A stretch of 19,511 nucleotides of DNA from CAYNFH01 sp964396385 (GCA_964396385.1 CAYNFH010000126.1:1-19511), one strand, 5' to 3'; positions 1 to 8,063 are shown, numbered from the stretch's first letter. The notes: generated by a model from the letters alone, not told the origin. Numbers and translations: made by a program.

Positions 1-711
1 GGCAGCAAGGGTCTCGGCCTCGCCATGGCGAAGGCGCTGGCCTCCGCCGGCGCGCGCGTGCTCATCACCAGCCGCAACCTGGAGGAGGCGCGCGCCGCCG
101 CCGAAGAGATCGGTCCCGGTGGGCGAGCACTCGCGCTGGAGGCGGATGTCACAGATCGCCAGGCCGTAGCCAAGGCGGTACGGTTCGCAGAGCGGGAGTT
201 CGGTAAGCTGGACATCCTGCTCAACAACGCCGGGATCAACATCCGCCGCCCAACACTGGAGATAGGCGATGCAGAGTGGGACCCCGTGATGGACATCAAC
301 CTGAAAGGTTGCCTGCTCTGCGCCCAGGCCGTGGCGCCCGGGATGATTGAGCGCCGCTACGGCCGCATCATCAACATGGGAAGCACCATGGGCGCGGTTT
401 CGCTGGCGGGTCGGGCTGCCTACTCCACCAGCAAGGCCGGCATCCTCGGAATGACTCGTGCCCTGGCGCTGGAGTGGGCGCCGCACGGTGTCACTGTGAA
501 CGCCCTCTGCCCTGGTCCCTTCGAGACCGCCATGAACCGTGTGCTCATGAATGATCCCAAGGCATATCAGGCGTTCGTCGCCAAGATTCCCATGGGCCGC
601 TGGGCGCAGCCGGAGGAGCTGGACGGCGCCATCCTGTTCCTCGCGTCCCCGGCCTCCAGCTTCGTCACCGGGACGGCACTCTACGTGGACGGCGGCTGGA
701 CGGCCCAGTGA
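1..711 (+). CDS. SDR-family NAD(P)-dependent oxidoreductase, 5'-truncated by window edge
   Basis: Classical short-chain dehydrogenase/reductase with a Rossmann fold, missing only its first residues. The frame is open from base 1, where GSKGLGLA is the end of the glycine-rich TGxxxGxG cofactor loop. Counting from base 1, NNAG lies at about residues 75-78, the catalytic Ser at about 128 (MGST), and the Tyr/Lys pair at about 141 and 145 (YSTSK). The C-terminus VTGTALYVDGGWTAQ is the usual SDR ending. Members of this type (FabG-like, gluconate or sugar dehydrogenases) oxidise or reduce secondary alcohols or ketones in the cytoplasm; the substrate cannot be told from sequence. The ATG at 25 is internal to the cofactor loop and is not the start. 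The last 47 nt overlap the 3' end of the convergent DUF4091 gene. Confidence 0.95.
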   Translation, partial: GSKGLGLAMAKALASAGARVLITSRNLEEARAAAEEIGPGGRALALEADVTDRQAVAKAVRFAEREFGKLDILLNNAGINIRRPTLEIGDAEWDPVMDINLKGCLLCAQAVAPGMIERRYGRIINMGSTMGAVSLAGRAAYSTSKAGILGMTRALALEWAPHGVTVNALCPGPFETAMNRVLMNDPKAYQAFVAKIPMGRWAQPEELDGAILFLASPASSFVTGTALYVDGGWTAQ

Positions 712-3589
712 TTGTGTGCGCAATCGCCTGCCGCAGGTCCGCGAAGCTGGCTGCTCGGAGGGGGCCGAAGCGGAAGGTCCCCGCGTCCTCCGAGCCCCGC
801 TGTGCGAAGGTCCCCTGCAGGATGAGCAACGGCCCAACCGCGGCGGCCACCTGGTTCCGGTCCCAGTGGCCCGAGCGGGCGTAGAGCGCCAGGTACTCCA
901 CGTCCTGCTCGGCCCGCCGCAGCGCCTTCAGCCGCAGCGTCGCGATGGGCCCCTGAATGCCGAACCGCTTCCCCGGCAGGATCAGCGCGGTCTCGGATGG
1001 CTGCACATAGTTTTCATCCGTGCCGATGGTCTGCCACGGCACGATACCGTCCGCCCCGGCGAGCCAGGCGCGCACCGCCCACGCTTCCGCGGTTACGTTG
1101 GACTCGTGCACCGCGTTAGCCGCGCCGTAGGTCCAGAGTCGCACCCCCAGCCGCTCCTGCATCTCCCGCAGCAGCGGCCCTTTCTGGAACAGCTCCCCGC
1201 TCACCACCATCAGGTCCACCAGCCCGTCCAGGTAGTCGCGCTGCCACTGCGGCCGGGAGATGTCCTCCCGAAAGACGATCGGCGCGCCCGGCGCCGCCCT
1301 CTGGGTAGCCTTCAGCATCCGCGCGTAGTAGGCCAGCGCCAGCCAGTCGTCCCGCCAGTTCGGCTCGTCCAGCAGCCACCAGCTCGTGCCCTGTCCGCCG
1401 ATCTTGGGGTCTTTGTAGTAGTGCTTGTCGTTCATGTAGAACTGGAAGCGCGTGCGCGTCCAGCCCTTCTGTTTCAGATGCTCCGCGAACTGCCGCAGGA
1501 TGGCGGCGTACTCGGCCGCATAGGTCGAATCCAGCGCCTCCTCAATGGTCGGCGCCTTCATGGCGTGCTCGGCGATGATCGCTGGATACTCCTTGGTCGT
1601 GGGCTGGTATCGGTAATGCTTGCGGATGTCGGCGGGCCAGTCTTCGCTGAACGGCAGGTACATGTGGGCGATCGGCACGCCTGAGCGTGGAAGGCCGGCG
1701 AACGCGGATCCGTCCAGGTACGGTCCGAACTGGGCGTCCCAGGCGGCCCAGTCCCCCACCCGGATGGACGCTCCTTCGCCTTCCAGCGGGGGAGCGTAGT
1801 TGGTGGAGATGTGGCCGCTGTGCGAATAGCCCAGGATCGCCAGCGTCGCCCGGTGCAGGTGCGCCAGGCGGTGGTACTCCCGCTCCAGGGCGCGGTAGGC
1901 CGGCGTGCGGTCGTCGATGCCGAACAGGTGACCGAGCGTGCCGTAGGTGTTCAGGCTCACCTGGAAGGTCAGCGTGTCCGGCAGCGTCAGAGGGCTGACG
2001 GCGACCTGGATCGGCACGCGGACCGGGCCGATGCCGGGCCCGGAAAGCATGAACGCGCCGCGATACGTGCCGGGCGGCAGCCCCTTGGGGATGATCAGGT
2101 CGGCAAAGAGCGACTGGTTGCGCTGCCCCGCCACGCCGTTGTCCGCCGCCGGAATGTCGAACGGCCCCCGCAGCGGAAGGCAGGCGTCCGGGTACCAGTC
2201 CCCGTCGCGGATGTACCAGTCGCGAAAGATCCAGATGTCCGGCCGCCACAGCGCGACCTTTCCGGCGGGCAGGAGCTGCCGCGGCGGCTGAACGGTGATT
2301 CCCTTCAGGGGGCTCGCCGGTTCCACCAGAAGCTGGAATCCCAGGATCTCGCCCCGAGCCCCGCGGAGCCGGATCGAACGTCCATCCCACACTGGATTGC
2401 TCCGGCGGAAGCTGCCTTGCGACGAAGAAGACTCCTCCAAGAGCGCGCCGGTTACGGGGCTGGCCATCTCCGTGTCGGGATAGGCCCAGACCCGGAGGCT
2501 GCCGCCGGGTTCAGCGGGGACAGGTTGTATTGGAGCCGCGGCCCGGAGGGGTGGGGGACGGCGCTGTGCCGTTGATGCGCTGGTAGTGATCTCCGTCGCG
2601 GAAACAGAGCCGTCGCTGGCGAGGGTCTCTACGCGCACACGGTACAGGAGCAGCGGCAGTAGGTCCCGGATGACGGCGTACCGGCCGGAGCCGGGATACG
2701 GAATCGCGTAGCGCGGCAGCTCGTGGCTCAGGGCGCCGCCCAGAGGGCCATAGCGGATGCGATACGCAAAGCCCTGATCGGGCAGTTTCACCCGTATGGC
2801 GCCGTGCTTGAAGTCCGCGTGGGCCGGATCCGGCCCCGCGCTAAGTAACGTCGGAGTCGCCCCCTCTCCCCCTCGCCCCCTCGCCCCCTCCGTCCTTTCC
2901 CGCCCCGGCCGTCCCTCCACCACCAGGTACGGCTCGGACCCGGACTGCTCCCGCGAGTAGACGTCGTTGTTCGCCATCGTCTGGCCCTTCTCGTCGGACA
3001 CCGCCATCCCGTACGAGACAGACCACCGCATGGCCTGGACAAGGACGGGATCCACCGGCACGGAGAACCAGTCGTCTCCCTCTTCACGTATGTCGGCGTA
3101 GCTCACCAGGGATCGTTCGGGCAGGAAAGTGACGTCGGTGAAGTCGCTCCGCGCACCGGCCCAGTGCCGCCCGCCCAGCTCCGCCCAGTCAAAGCAGCAC
3201 TCTCCCGGCTTTCGCTCCCCGGCGCCGGTTCCTTCCTCCCAGGGAGAGCTCACCGTCGAGATGCCCAGCGTCTTGAGCATCCGTGTCTCGCCCGCGTGGC
3301 GCAGGTAGAGGCGCGCGCTCGCTACGGTCCAGTCCTGGATCGGCTGCGTATCGAAACGGAAGAGGGCGAGCATCTCGATACCCTTGAGACGGAGGCGAGG
3401 TGCCCGGCCATAGTTGAGCTCCCGCTCGGCCGAATGGGATGAGATGTTGGTGTCGGCCACGCATCTCAGCCGCACCTCGTCCGCCAGGGCGGGAGAGGTG
3501 AACGGCCATGTCGAACAGCAGACAAGGAGCGCTAAGAGTGCCCGGCAAACAGCAGCCGTAAACAGGTAACGAAAACACGTATGATTCAC
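665..3589 (-). CDS. Secreted multidomain DUF4091 (glycoside-hydrolase-like) protein
   Basis: A 974-residue exported protein. I chose the GTG at 3589 because AAAGG sits 7 nt upstream and a signal peptide follows at once (hydrophobic core, then SPALA, cleavage near residue 36); the frame runs further upstream to 3775 but that extension is not signal-like. Order of domains: a DNRLRE-like beta domain (about 38-225, ending EPYLVVEG), a short Arg/Gly linker encoded by a tandem octamer repeat (about 234-244), a fibronectin-III-like domain (about 245-335), a Pro-rich linker, a beta-sandwich (about 365-535) and a TIM-barrel-like region with DUF4091 (about 540-900). LLDEP at 739-743 and ATLRLKALRRAEQDVEYL-type residues near 885-900 are typical of DUF4091 proteins. 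By family it is probably a cell-surface or extracellular glycan-active protein; the substrate is unknown. E742 is a candidate catalytic acid by inference. Confidence 0.88.
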   Translation of the reverse strand: MNHTCFRYLFTAAVCRALLALLVCCSTWPFTSPALADEVRLRCVADTNISSHSAERELNYGRAPRLRLKGIEMLALFRFDTQPIQDWTVASARLYLRHAGETRMLKTLGISTVSSPWEEGTGAGERKPGECCFDWAELGGRHWAGARSDFTDVTFLPERSLVSYADIREEGDDWFSVPVDPVLVQAMRWSVSYGMAVSDEKGQTMANNDVYSREQSGSEPYLVVEGRPGRERTEGARGRGGEGATPTLLSAGPDPAHADFKHGAIRVKLPDQGFAYRIRYGPLGGALSHELPRYAIPYPGSGRYAVIRDLLPLLLYRVRVETLASDGSVSATEITTSASTAQRRPPPLRAAAPIQPVPAEPGGSLRVWAYPDTEMASPVTGALLEESSSSQGSFRRSNPVWDGRSIRLRGARGEILGFQLLVEPASPLKGITVQPPRQLLPAGKVALWRPDIWIFRDWYIRDGDWYPDACLPLRGPFDIPAADNGVAGQRNQSLFADLIIPKGLPPGTYRGAFMLSGPGIGPVRVPIQVAVSPLTLPDTLTFQVSLNTYGTLGHLFGIDDRTPAYRALEREYHRLAHLHRATLAILGYSHSGHISTNYAPPLEGEGASIRVGDWAAWDAQFGPYLDGSAFAGLPRSGVPIAHMYLPFSEDWPADIRKHYRYQPTTKEYPAIIAEHAMKAPTIEEALDSTYAAEYAAILRQFAEHLKQKGWTRTRFQFYMNDKHYYKDPKIGGQGTSWWLLDEPNWRDDWLALAYYARMLKATQRAAPGAPIVFREDISRPQWQRDYLDGLVDLMVVSGELFQKGPLLREMQERLGVRLWTYGAANAVHESNVTAEAWAVRAWLAGADGIVPWQTIGTDENYVQPSETALILPGKRFGIQGPIATLRLKALRRAEQDVEYLALYARSGHWDRNQVAAAVGPLLILQGTFAQRGSEDAGTFRFGPLRAASFADLRQAIAHTITGPSSRRPRRVPSR
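2858..2889. repeat. Tandem octamer repeat, unit CGCCCCCT x4, inside the DUF4091 gene
   Basis: Four 8-bp units in a row (CGCCCCCT, CTCCCCCT, CGCCCCCT, CGCCCCCT). On the coding (minus) strand they encode the Gly/Arg/Glu-rich linker between the DNRLRE-like and FN3-like domains, so the repeat sits at a domain boundary and keeps the frame. Rotated, the unit is CTCGCCCC, which also occurs in the glnE repeat at 12648-12687. Confidence 0.9.
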
Positions 3590-3680
3590 TGTCACACCTT
3601 TGGCCGGCCGGCGTGTTAAATGGTGGGTGACGGCCAACCCACCCGATGGTCGGAACAAATCGCCCGTTTCAGCGCACAAT

Positions 3681-3694
3681 AGTATAATAATTAT
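3681..3694. promoter_or_regulatory. AT-rich divergent promoter core between the DUF4091 gene and the Gly/Ser-rich gene
   Basis: Within otherwise GC-rich DNA this short island contains a consensus -10 hexamer TATAAT on the plus strand (3683-3688) and TATACT on the minus strand (3681-3686), with the palindrome ATAATTAT at 3687-3694. It lies in the 178-nt spacer between two divergently transcribed secreted-protein genes, about 92 nt from the minus-strand start (3589) and 80 nt from the plus-strand start (3768). I could not find convincing -35 hexamers at the right spacing in either direction, so the call rests on the -10 matches and on position. Confidence 0.45.
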
Positions 3695-3767
3695 GTTCCC
3701 GAACCGACTTCCGGAGCGCGATGTGAGCGCCCATCTCGGCCAGGCAACCATGAGGAGGCCTCGCACA

Positions 3768-5414
3768 ATGAACAAGAGATCTCAGGACGGTGGGGGCTCG
3801 CCGGAAGGCTCCCGCTCCCACACTTTGTGGTCCGCGTTGGTGGCGGGCGTCGCCATCACCTCGCTGGCCGCGCTACCGCTGAGCGCTACGGCGCAGCGCT
3901 GGGGCGGCGATCACGGCAAGGGCGACTCAGACAGCCACTCTTCCGGCGCTCCGCACGGTGGCGGCTTCTCCGGTGGCAGCCACGGCGGCTTTTCCGGCGG
4001 GCGATCCGAGAGCTATTCGCCGCGTGGAGGCTCATTTGGGTCGGGCTCAAGAGACAGCTTTGGCGGACGCTCCAGCTACACGCCCGGCAATCGTGGCGGC
4101 TCCTTCGGCGGATTTCAGAGTGGCGCCCGTGACTCCGCCCCTAGCTACCACGGTGGGTTTTCCGGCGGACTCCAGGGCGGCGTACGCGACACGTCCCCGA
4201 GCTACCATAGCCCCGCCCCGAGCTATCGGGATCCAGGCGCCGGTTACCGGAGCGGCTCATCGTTCCAGCGTGACACGTCCGGTTCTGTCGGCTCTGGCTC
4301 GCGGTGGAGCTACACGCCCCGCGACAGCGGGAGCTCCGGTTACCGAAGCAGGTTCGGGCAGGGCAGCCAGTCAAGCTCCGGACGGTTTGGGGGCGATTAC
4401 TACGACCGGCTTAACCGCGCCGGGGTGGAAACCCATGGCCGCGACCCGGGCATAACGCCGAACAATCCGTTCCGCGGCGGCGGAGCCGCGCCCGGCGCCG
4501 CTCCCTCCGGTCCCCGCAATGGCGGCTTCTCGGCGAGCAGTCCGTTCCGGCCGGGCGCCCCTGCAGTGAGCTCCAGCCCGAACAGTTACAGCCGGCGCGA
4601 TCCGGGACTGCAGAACCCCTTCCGGCAAGGTGGTCCTCAAATCGCCCAGGGGCCTGGCAGCTTCCACGGCAAGGACAACCGCTTCACCAACCACAACTTC
4701 GCGCGGGACCGCTTCACCTCCGGGCTAGACGGCGGCCACTTCCATAACGGCGTCTTCCTGCGGCCGGCCCACGTGGTGAACAACTACTACCTCACGCCAT
4801 ACTTTCCGGGCGGTTACTGCTTCTACCCCTACTATGCGCCGCACCACTCAAGCGTGAGCGTGTTCTTCTCGCTCTACGGGTTCTATGGGGGATGGTGCCC
4901 ATCCTACATCTACCGGGATCACTGCTTCTGGGGACCGCCGTCCACGGTATTCATCGACGTACCCGTCTATGTGGGGGATGAGTGCCGCGGCTATTACGGA
5001 GACGACTACTACCTGAACCACCCGTACGAGGGCCAGGACCCCGAGGTCGATACGGCCATTAGCGCGCTGGTCGATGGGTTCCGTGGCGGCAACATCCAGG
5101 CGCTCGTGGATCTAACCGACCCGAATGTCCGCATCGCGGTGTTCCTCAAGGGCAGGTACGAGTACTCGCTGGCGCCGAACGACTACCTGGACATGACCCG
5201 TGACATGCTCCGTAACACGGACACCATCCAGTTCGAGCTGTACCGGGTCCACCGGCGGGCGGCGGGCGTATACGTTATCTCCGGCAAGCACGTATATCGC
5301 GACCCGGACGGCCGCACCCGCACCGTCTACGTAAGCTACGTACTGGAGCGGATCAACGGCCGGCTTACCCTCACCCAGGTCGGCACCGCCCCGGACCATA
5401 TCCAGGAGTGGTAA
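3768..5414 (+). CDS. Secreted Gly/Ser/Tyr-rich low-complexity protein with C-terminal NTF2-like domain
   Basis: A 548-residue exported protein of unknown function. The ATG at 3768 is preferred over in-frame upstream starts because GAGGAGG (3752-3758) lies 9 nt before it. A signal peptide covers about residues 1-43 (core VAGVAITSLAALPLSATA). Residues about 44-300 are low complexity, with recurring HGGFSGG, SSYTP and PSYH/PSYR motifs and three xNPFR/SPFR-type repeats (NNPFR, SSPFR, QNPFR). Residues about 310-420 are unusually aromatic (YFPGGYCFYPYYAP and similar), and about 424-548 form a compact alpha+beta segment (DTAISALVDGFRGGNIQALVDL, then strands ending RLTLTQVG) that resembles NTF2/SnoaL-like folds. 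The layout suggests a disordered, possibly cell-surface or matrix-bound, domain attached to a small ligand-binding or structural fold. Function is not assigned. Confidence 0.85.
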   Translation: MNKRSQDGGGSPEGSRSHTLWSALVAGVAITSLAALPLSATAQRWGGDHGKGDSDSHSSGAPHGGGFSGGSHGGFSGGRSESYSPRGGSFGSGSRDSFGGRSSYTPGNRGGSFGGFQSGARDSAPSYHGGFSGGLQGGVRDTSPSYHSPAPSYRDPGAGYRSGSSFQRDTSGSVGSGSRWSYTPRDSGSSGYRSRFGQGSQSSSGRFGGDYYDRLNRAGVETHGRDPGITPNNPFRGGGAAPGAAPSGPRNGGFSASSPFRPGAPAVSSSPNSYSRRDPGLQNPFRQGGPQIAQGPGSFHGKDNRFTNHNFARDRFTSGLDGGHFHNGVFLRPAHVVNNYYLTPYFPGGYCFYPYYAPHHSSVSVFFSLYGFYGGWCPSYIYRDHCFWGPPSTVFIDVPVYVGDECRGYYGDDYYLNHPYEGQDPEVDTAISALVDGFRGGNIQALVDLTDPNVRIAVFLKGRYEYSLAPNDYLDMTRDMLRNTDTIQFELYRVHRRAAGVYVISGKHVYRDPDGRTRTVYVSYVLERINGRLTLTQVGTAPDHIQEW

Positions 5415-5421
5415 ACCAGCC

Positions 5422-5505
5422 CGTAAATGGGTAGATTCGTAAATGGGTGTACCTCTAGGCTAGGGCGTACACCCATTTACTCATTTACACGTTTACACTT
5501 ACCGC
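5422..5505 (+). repeat. Octamer-periodic leader with 14-bp inverted repeat before the GH15 gene
   Basis: This 84-nt stretch fills nearly all of the spacer. CGTAAATGGGT occurs twice, 16 nt apart (5422-5432 and 5438-5448). GTAAATGGGTGTAC (5439-5452) is perfectly complementary to GTACACCCATTTAC (5467-5480), with a 14-nt loop between them. The right arm continues as 8-bp units: CATTTACT (5474-5481), CATTTACA (5482-5489), CGTTTACA (5490-5497), CTTACCGC (5498-5505), ending exactly where the ATG begins. There is no T-tract after the stem, so a standard intrinsic terminator is unlikely. No Shine-Dalgarno sequence is present. Confidence 0.85.
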
Positions 5506-7470
5506 ATGTCCCGTCCTCTCGTCGTCGGCAATGGCCGGCTCCTGGTAGCTCTCGACGGCCATCTCGCCGTCCGTGACCTCTACTGGCCCTACGTGGGCCT
5601 GTTCAACCATCTCTCCGGCAACCGTATCCGCATCGGCCTCTGGGTAGACGGCGCATTCTCCTGGCTCTCCGATCCGGCCTGGGAGCGGGAGCTTCGATAC
5701 GAGCCCGGTACCCTGGTCACGGACGCTGTAGCGACCAACGCGGTCTCCGGCGTTACCCTCCGGCTGAACGACTGTGTGCACCCGCACCACGACGCGCTCC
5801 TGCGCCTATTTACCATCCGCCATCCGGGGCCTGGCCCTCGCGAAGTCCGGCTCTTTCTGGCCCATGACTTCATCGTGGCCGAGACGGATATCGGCGATAC
5901 GGCCTTCTACAACCCATACGCCAACGCCATCGTCCACTTCAAACGCAACGTCTACTTCCTCATGAGCGGCGATGGGCCCGATGGCGGTATCTTCCAGTAC
6001 GCGGTCGGAATCAAGGGGTTCGGGGGGGCGGAGGGGACATGGCGTGACGCGGAGGACGGCTGGCTCTCCATGAACCCGGTTGCGCAGGGCTCCGTCGATT
6101 CCACCTTCAGCCTGCGCGCCGTCGTGCCGCCGGATCTGGACGTGACCTTTCGCTCATGGATCTGCGCTGGCGAGGACCTGAATACGGTAGTGAACCTGCA
6201 GCACCGGCTAGATTGCGATGGGTTCGGCGCGCTCGTGCGTCAGACACGGGCACACTGGCTTGGCTGGTCGGATAGGCTCACAGAGCGCCTGAATGTGCTG
6301 CCCGCGCCCATTCCGGAGCTCTTCCGGCGGAGCCTGCTGACCATCGCCACCAACACCGATGAGCGGGGCGCCATCATCGCCGCCAACGACTCCGATATTA
6401 TGGAGACGGCGCGCGCCCACTACTCCAATATGTGGCCACGGGACGGAGCGCTTGTCGCCGAGGCATTGGACCGGTGCGGCTACCACGAGATAACGCGCCG
6501 CTTCTTCCTCTTCTGCCGGGCGGTGCTGCCACACGACCGGGCCGCATTCCTCCACAAATATACGGCGGACGGCTGCTGGGGCTCCACGTGGCATCCGTGG
6601 GTGATCGGGGACGATCCGGAGATACCGTTCCAGGAGGATAGCACCGCGCTGGTTGTGTGGGCGCTCTGGGAGCACTACCAGCGCCATAAAGATTGGGAGT
6701 TCGTGGAGCGCCTGTATCGCGAGATGGTGGCGCCCTGCGCCGATTTCATGATCGCCTTCCGCGATCCGCAAACCGGCCTGCCAAACCCTTCCTACGACCT
6801 GTGGGAGGAGCGGCGCGGCGTCCACGCCTACACGTGCGGCACGGTCTACGGTGCCCTGACCGCCGCGGCGGAGCTGGCGCGGCTCCTGGACGAAGACCGC
6901 GCGGACGGGTATTTCAAGGCCGCCGCCGAGCTGCGGGCCGGAATCGACAAGTACCTGTGGGACGAGGAAGCGGGCCGCTACGCTCGGATGCTCGCCCGAA
7001 CGGAGGACGGCTACGAAAAGGACCTGACCGTGGACAGCGCGCTCTACGGCCTGTTTGCCTTCGGCGCGGTGGCGCCGGACTCTCCCCGAATGGCGAGTAC
7101 CATGCGGAAGATCATCAGCCGGCTCTGGGTGCAGACGGGCACCGGCGGCATCGCCCGCTACGAGAACGACTACTACTTCCGCCGTTCCGAGGACATAGAG
7201 CGTATCCCAGGCAATCCCTGGTTCATCTGCACCTTATGGGCGGCGCAGTGGTACATTGCGCAAGCGGAGACGCGGCGAGATCTGACCACCGCGCTGGAGC
7301 TCCTTCTCTGGACCTCCAGCCGTGCGCTGCCGTCCGGCATCCTGGCGGAGCAGCTCCACCCCGAAAGCGGCGCCCCGCTCTCCGTGGCCCCCCTTACGTG
7401 GAGCCACGCGGAGTTCGTGTCCACCACTCTGGACTACCTGGACGCCTGGGAGCGGCTGCCGGAGGAATGA
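5506..7470 (+). CDS. GH15-family glycoside hydrolase (glucoamylase-type)
   Basis: A 654-residue protein with the architecture of prokaryotic glucoamylases: an N-terminal beta-supersandwich domain (about 1-260) and an (alpha/alpha)6-barrel catalytic domain (about 265-650). Diagnostic motifs are YSNMWPRDG (306-314), YDLWEERRG (430-438, where E434/E435 holds the expected general acid), and LAEQLHPESG followed by LTWSHAEFV (613-637, E615 the expected general base). No signal peptide is visible, so it probably acts in the cytoplasm on alpha-glucans such as glycogen or maltodextrin, releasing glucose; other GH15 members hydrolyse trehalose, isomaltose or dextran, so substrate is uncertain. The start is fixed by homology-like N-terminal residues (RPLVVGNGRLLVALD) even though no ribosome binding site precedes it; instead, octamer repeats run up to the start codon. 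Confidence 0.93.
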   Translation: MSRPLVVGNGRLLVALDGHLAVRDLYWPYVGLFNHLSGNRIRIGLWVDGAFSWLSDPAWERELRYEPGTLVTDAVATNAVSGVTLRLNDCVHPHHDALLRLFTIRHPGPGPREVRLFLAHDFIVAETDIGDTAFYNPYANAIVHFKRNVYFLMSGDGPDGGIFQYAVGIKGFGGAEGTWRDAEDGWLSMNPVAQGSVDSTFSLRAVVPPDLDVTFRSWICAGEDLNTVVNLQHRLDCDGFGALVRQTRAHWLGWSDRLTERLNVLPAPIPELFRRSLLTIATNTDERGAIIAANDSDIMETARAHYSNMWPRDGALVAEALDRCGYHEITRRFFLFCRAVLPHDRAAFLHKYTADGCWGSTWHPWVIGDDPEIPFQEDSTALVVWALWEHYQRHKDWEFVERLYREMVAPCADFMIAFRDPQTGLPNPSYDLWEERRGVHAYTCGTVYGALTAAAELARLLDEDRADGYFKAAAELRAGIDKYLWDEEAGRYARMLARTEDGYEKDLTVDSALYGLFAFGAVAPDSPRMASTMRKIISRLWVQTGTGGIARYENDYYFRRSEDIERIPGNPWFICTLWAAQWYIAQAETRRDLTTALELLLWTSSRALPSGILAEQLHPESGAPLSVAPLTWSHAEFVSTTLDYLDAWERLPEE

Positions 7471-7486
7471 GAGGGTGACACTTTCG

Positions 7487-7517
7487 GAATCCTGAACACC
7501 TGAACACCCTACACCCT
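7487..7517. repeat. Short tandem repeat (CCTGAACA x2, ACACCCT x2) in a convergent spacer
   Basis: CCTGAACA occurs twice in tandem (7491-7506), followed by two copies of ACACCCT (7504-7517, sharing bases with the second octamer). It lies between the ends of the GH15 gene and the small minus-strand gene and runs into the latter's stop codon. A 22-nt segment starting at 7487 is matched at 20 of 22 positions at 19289-19310. Confidence 0.75.
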
Positions 7518-7743
7518 AGTCCTTATGTATTTCTGGCAAGGCCTGCCCGCGCGGTAGCTGCTGCTGAAGGGTGCGGAACTCCTGCTCCGCGGACGCCAGC
7601 TCGTGCTTGAGTCGGTCGCGACGGCCATACTGGTCCACCACCACGCCCGCGGATACCAGCACGCTCACCGCAGGGAGGAGAATGGTGAGCGGACGCATGA
7701 ACGTTACGGGAAGGTTCCAGTGGTCCCGCAGGTACTGCATCAT
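7516..7743 (-). CDS. Small single-pass membrane protein with C-terminal coiled-coil-like tail (75 aa)
   Basis: Not recognised. The protein has one hydrophobic segment (about residues 18-37, TILLPAVSVLVSAGVVV region) followed by a charged stretch with heptad character (about 40-62, RRDRLKHELASAEQEFRTLQQ). I chose the ATG at 7743 because it overlaps the stop codon of the upstream 64-aa gene as ATGA and is preceded by AAGGGAG about 10 nt upstream, which together indicate translational coupling. The frame is open upstream to 7875 but that part overlaps the partner gene. The shape (short N-terminus, one membrane span, short coiled coil) recalls small division-type proteins such as FtsB/FtsL, but no sequence signature supports this. 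Confidence 0.6.
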   Translation of the reverse strand: MMQYLRDHWNLPVTFMRPLTILLPAVSVLVSAGVVVDQYGRRDRLKHELASAEQEFRTLQQQLPRGQALPEIHKD

Positions 7744-7934
7744 GATCGGTGCGCTCCCTTCAGCAAGCCGCGCAGGTCCTCTACAGCATCCGTTGTATGG
7801 GCGAGCACGTGGTAGATCCGGTTGGACTGTCGTCCCACAGACCAGGTCCATATCGCGCCGGTCAGTACAACACAAAGTGAAAAGAGGAGCGACCAGAGGA
7901 ATCGGGTCCGTGTCTTCTTAACGGTATCGCTCAT
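7740..7934 (-). CDS. Small single-pass membrane protein (64 aa), coupled to the next gene
   Basis: Not recognised. Starting at the ATG at 7934, the product has a basic N-terminus (MSDTVKKTRTRF), one membrane span at about residues 12-33 (LLFSLCVVLTGAIWTW core) and a short polar tail ending in KGAHRS. The positive N-terminus predicts Nin-Cout by the positive-inside rule. Only a weak GGA lies upstream of the start. Its TGA overlaps the ATG of the 75-aa gene by the ATGA arrangement, so the two are probably made in fixed proportion and may form a complex. The gene is divergent from the GH2-like gene at 8064 across a 129-nt spacer in which I see no strong promoter; TATATT at 7983-7988 is the best -10 candidate for the plus strand. 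Confidence 0.55.
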   Translation of the reverse strand: MSDTVKKTRTRFLWSLLFSLCVVLTGAIWTWSVGRQSNRIYHVLAHTTDAVEDLRGLLKGAHRS

Positions 7935-8063
7935 ATCATCCGTTCTCGTACAGAATGTTGTGGGCGGTGTCCTGCCTCCCGGTATATTCCACAGTTTCCA
8001 ACCGGGATTCACAGCCATTTTCGGCCTGATGCGTTCGGCGCTGGAGGGGAAGGATTCTCAACA

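Noticed and set aside
551..1684. A 377-codon plus-strand open frame opposite the DUF4091 gene
   Set aside because: High-GC antisense frame; composition is Arg/Pro/His-rich without recognisable domains, while the minus strand encodes a coherent secreted multidomain protein.
2858..2889. A sequencing or assembly artefact creating low-complexity repeats
   Set aside because: Cannot be excluded, but eleven patches with different units, in-frame inside conserved genes such as glnE, make artefact unlikely.
3590..3775. Longer N-terminal extensions of the DUF4091 protein (to 3775) and of the Gly/Ser-rich protein (from 3600)
   Set aside because: Both would run across the divergent promoter region and bury the signal peptides; ribosome binding sites support starts at 3589 and 3768.
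5439..5480. Intrinsic terminator for the Gly/Ser-rich gene
   Set aside because: The 14-bp stem is strong but not GC-rich at its base, its loop is 14 nt, and no T-tract follows on either strand; recorded as an inverted repeat.
7935..8063. A strong promoter in the spacer between the small membrane gene pair and the GH2-like gene
   Set aside because: Only an isolated TATATT (7983-7988) was found, with no -35 match at suitable spacing; not supported well enough to list.
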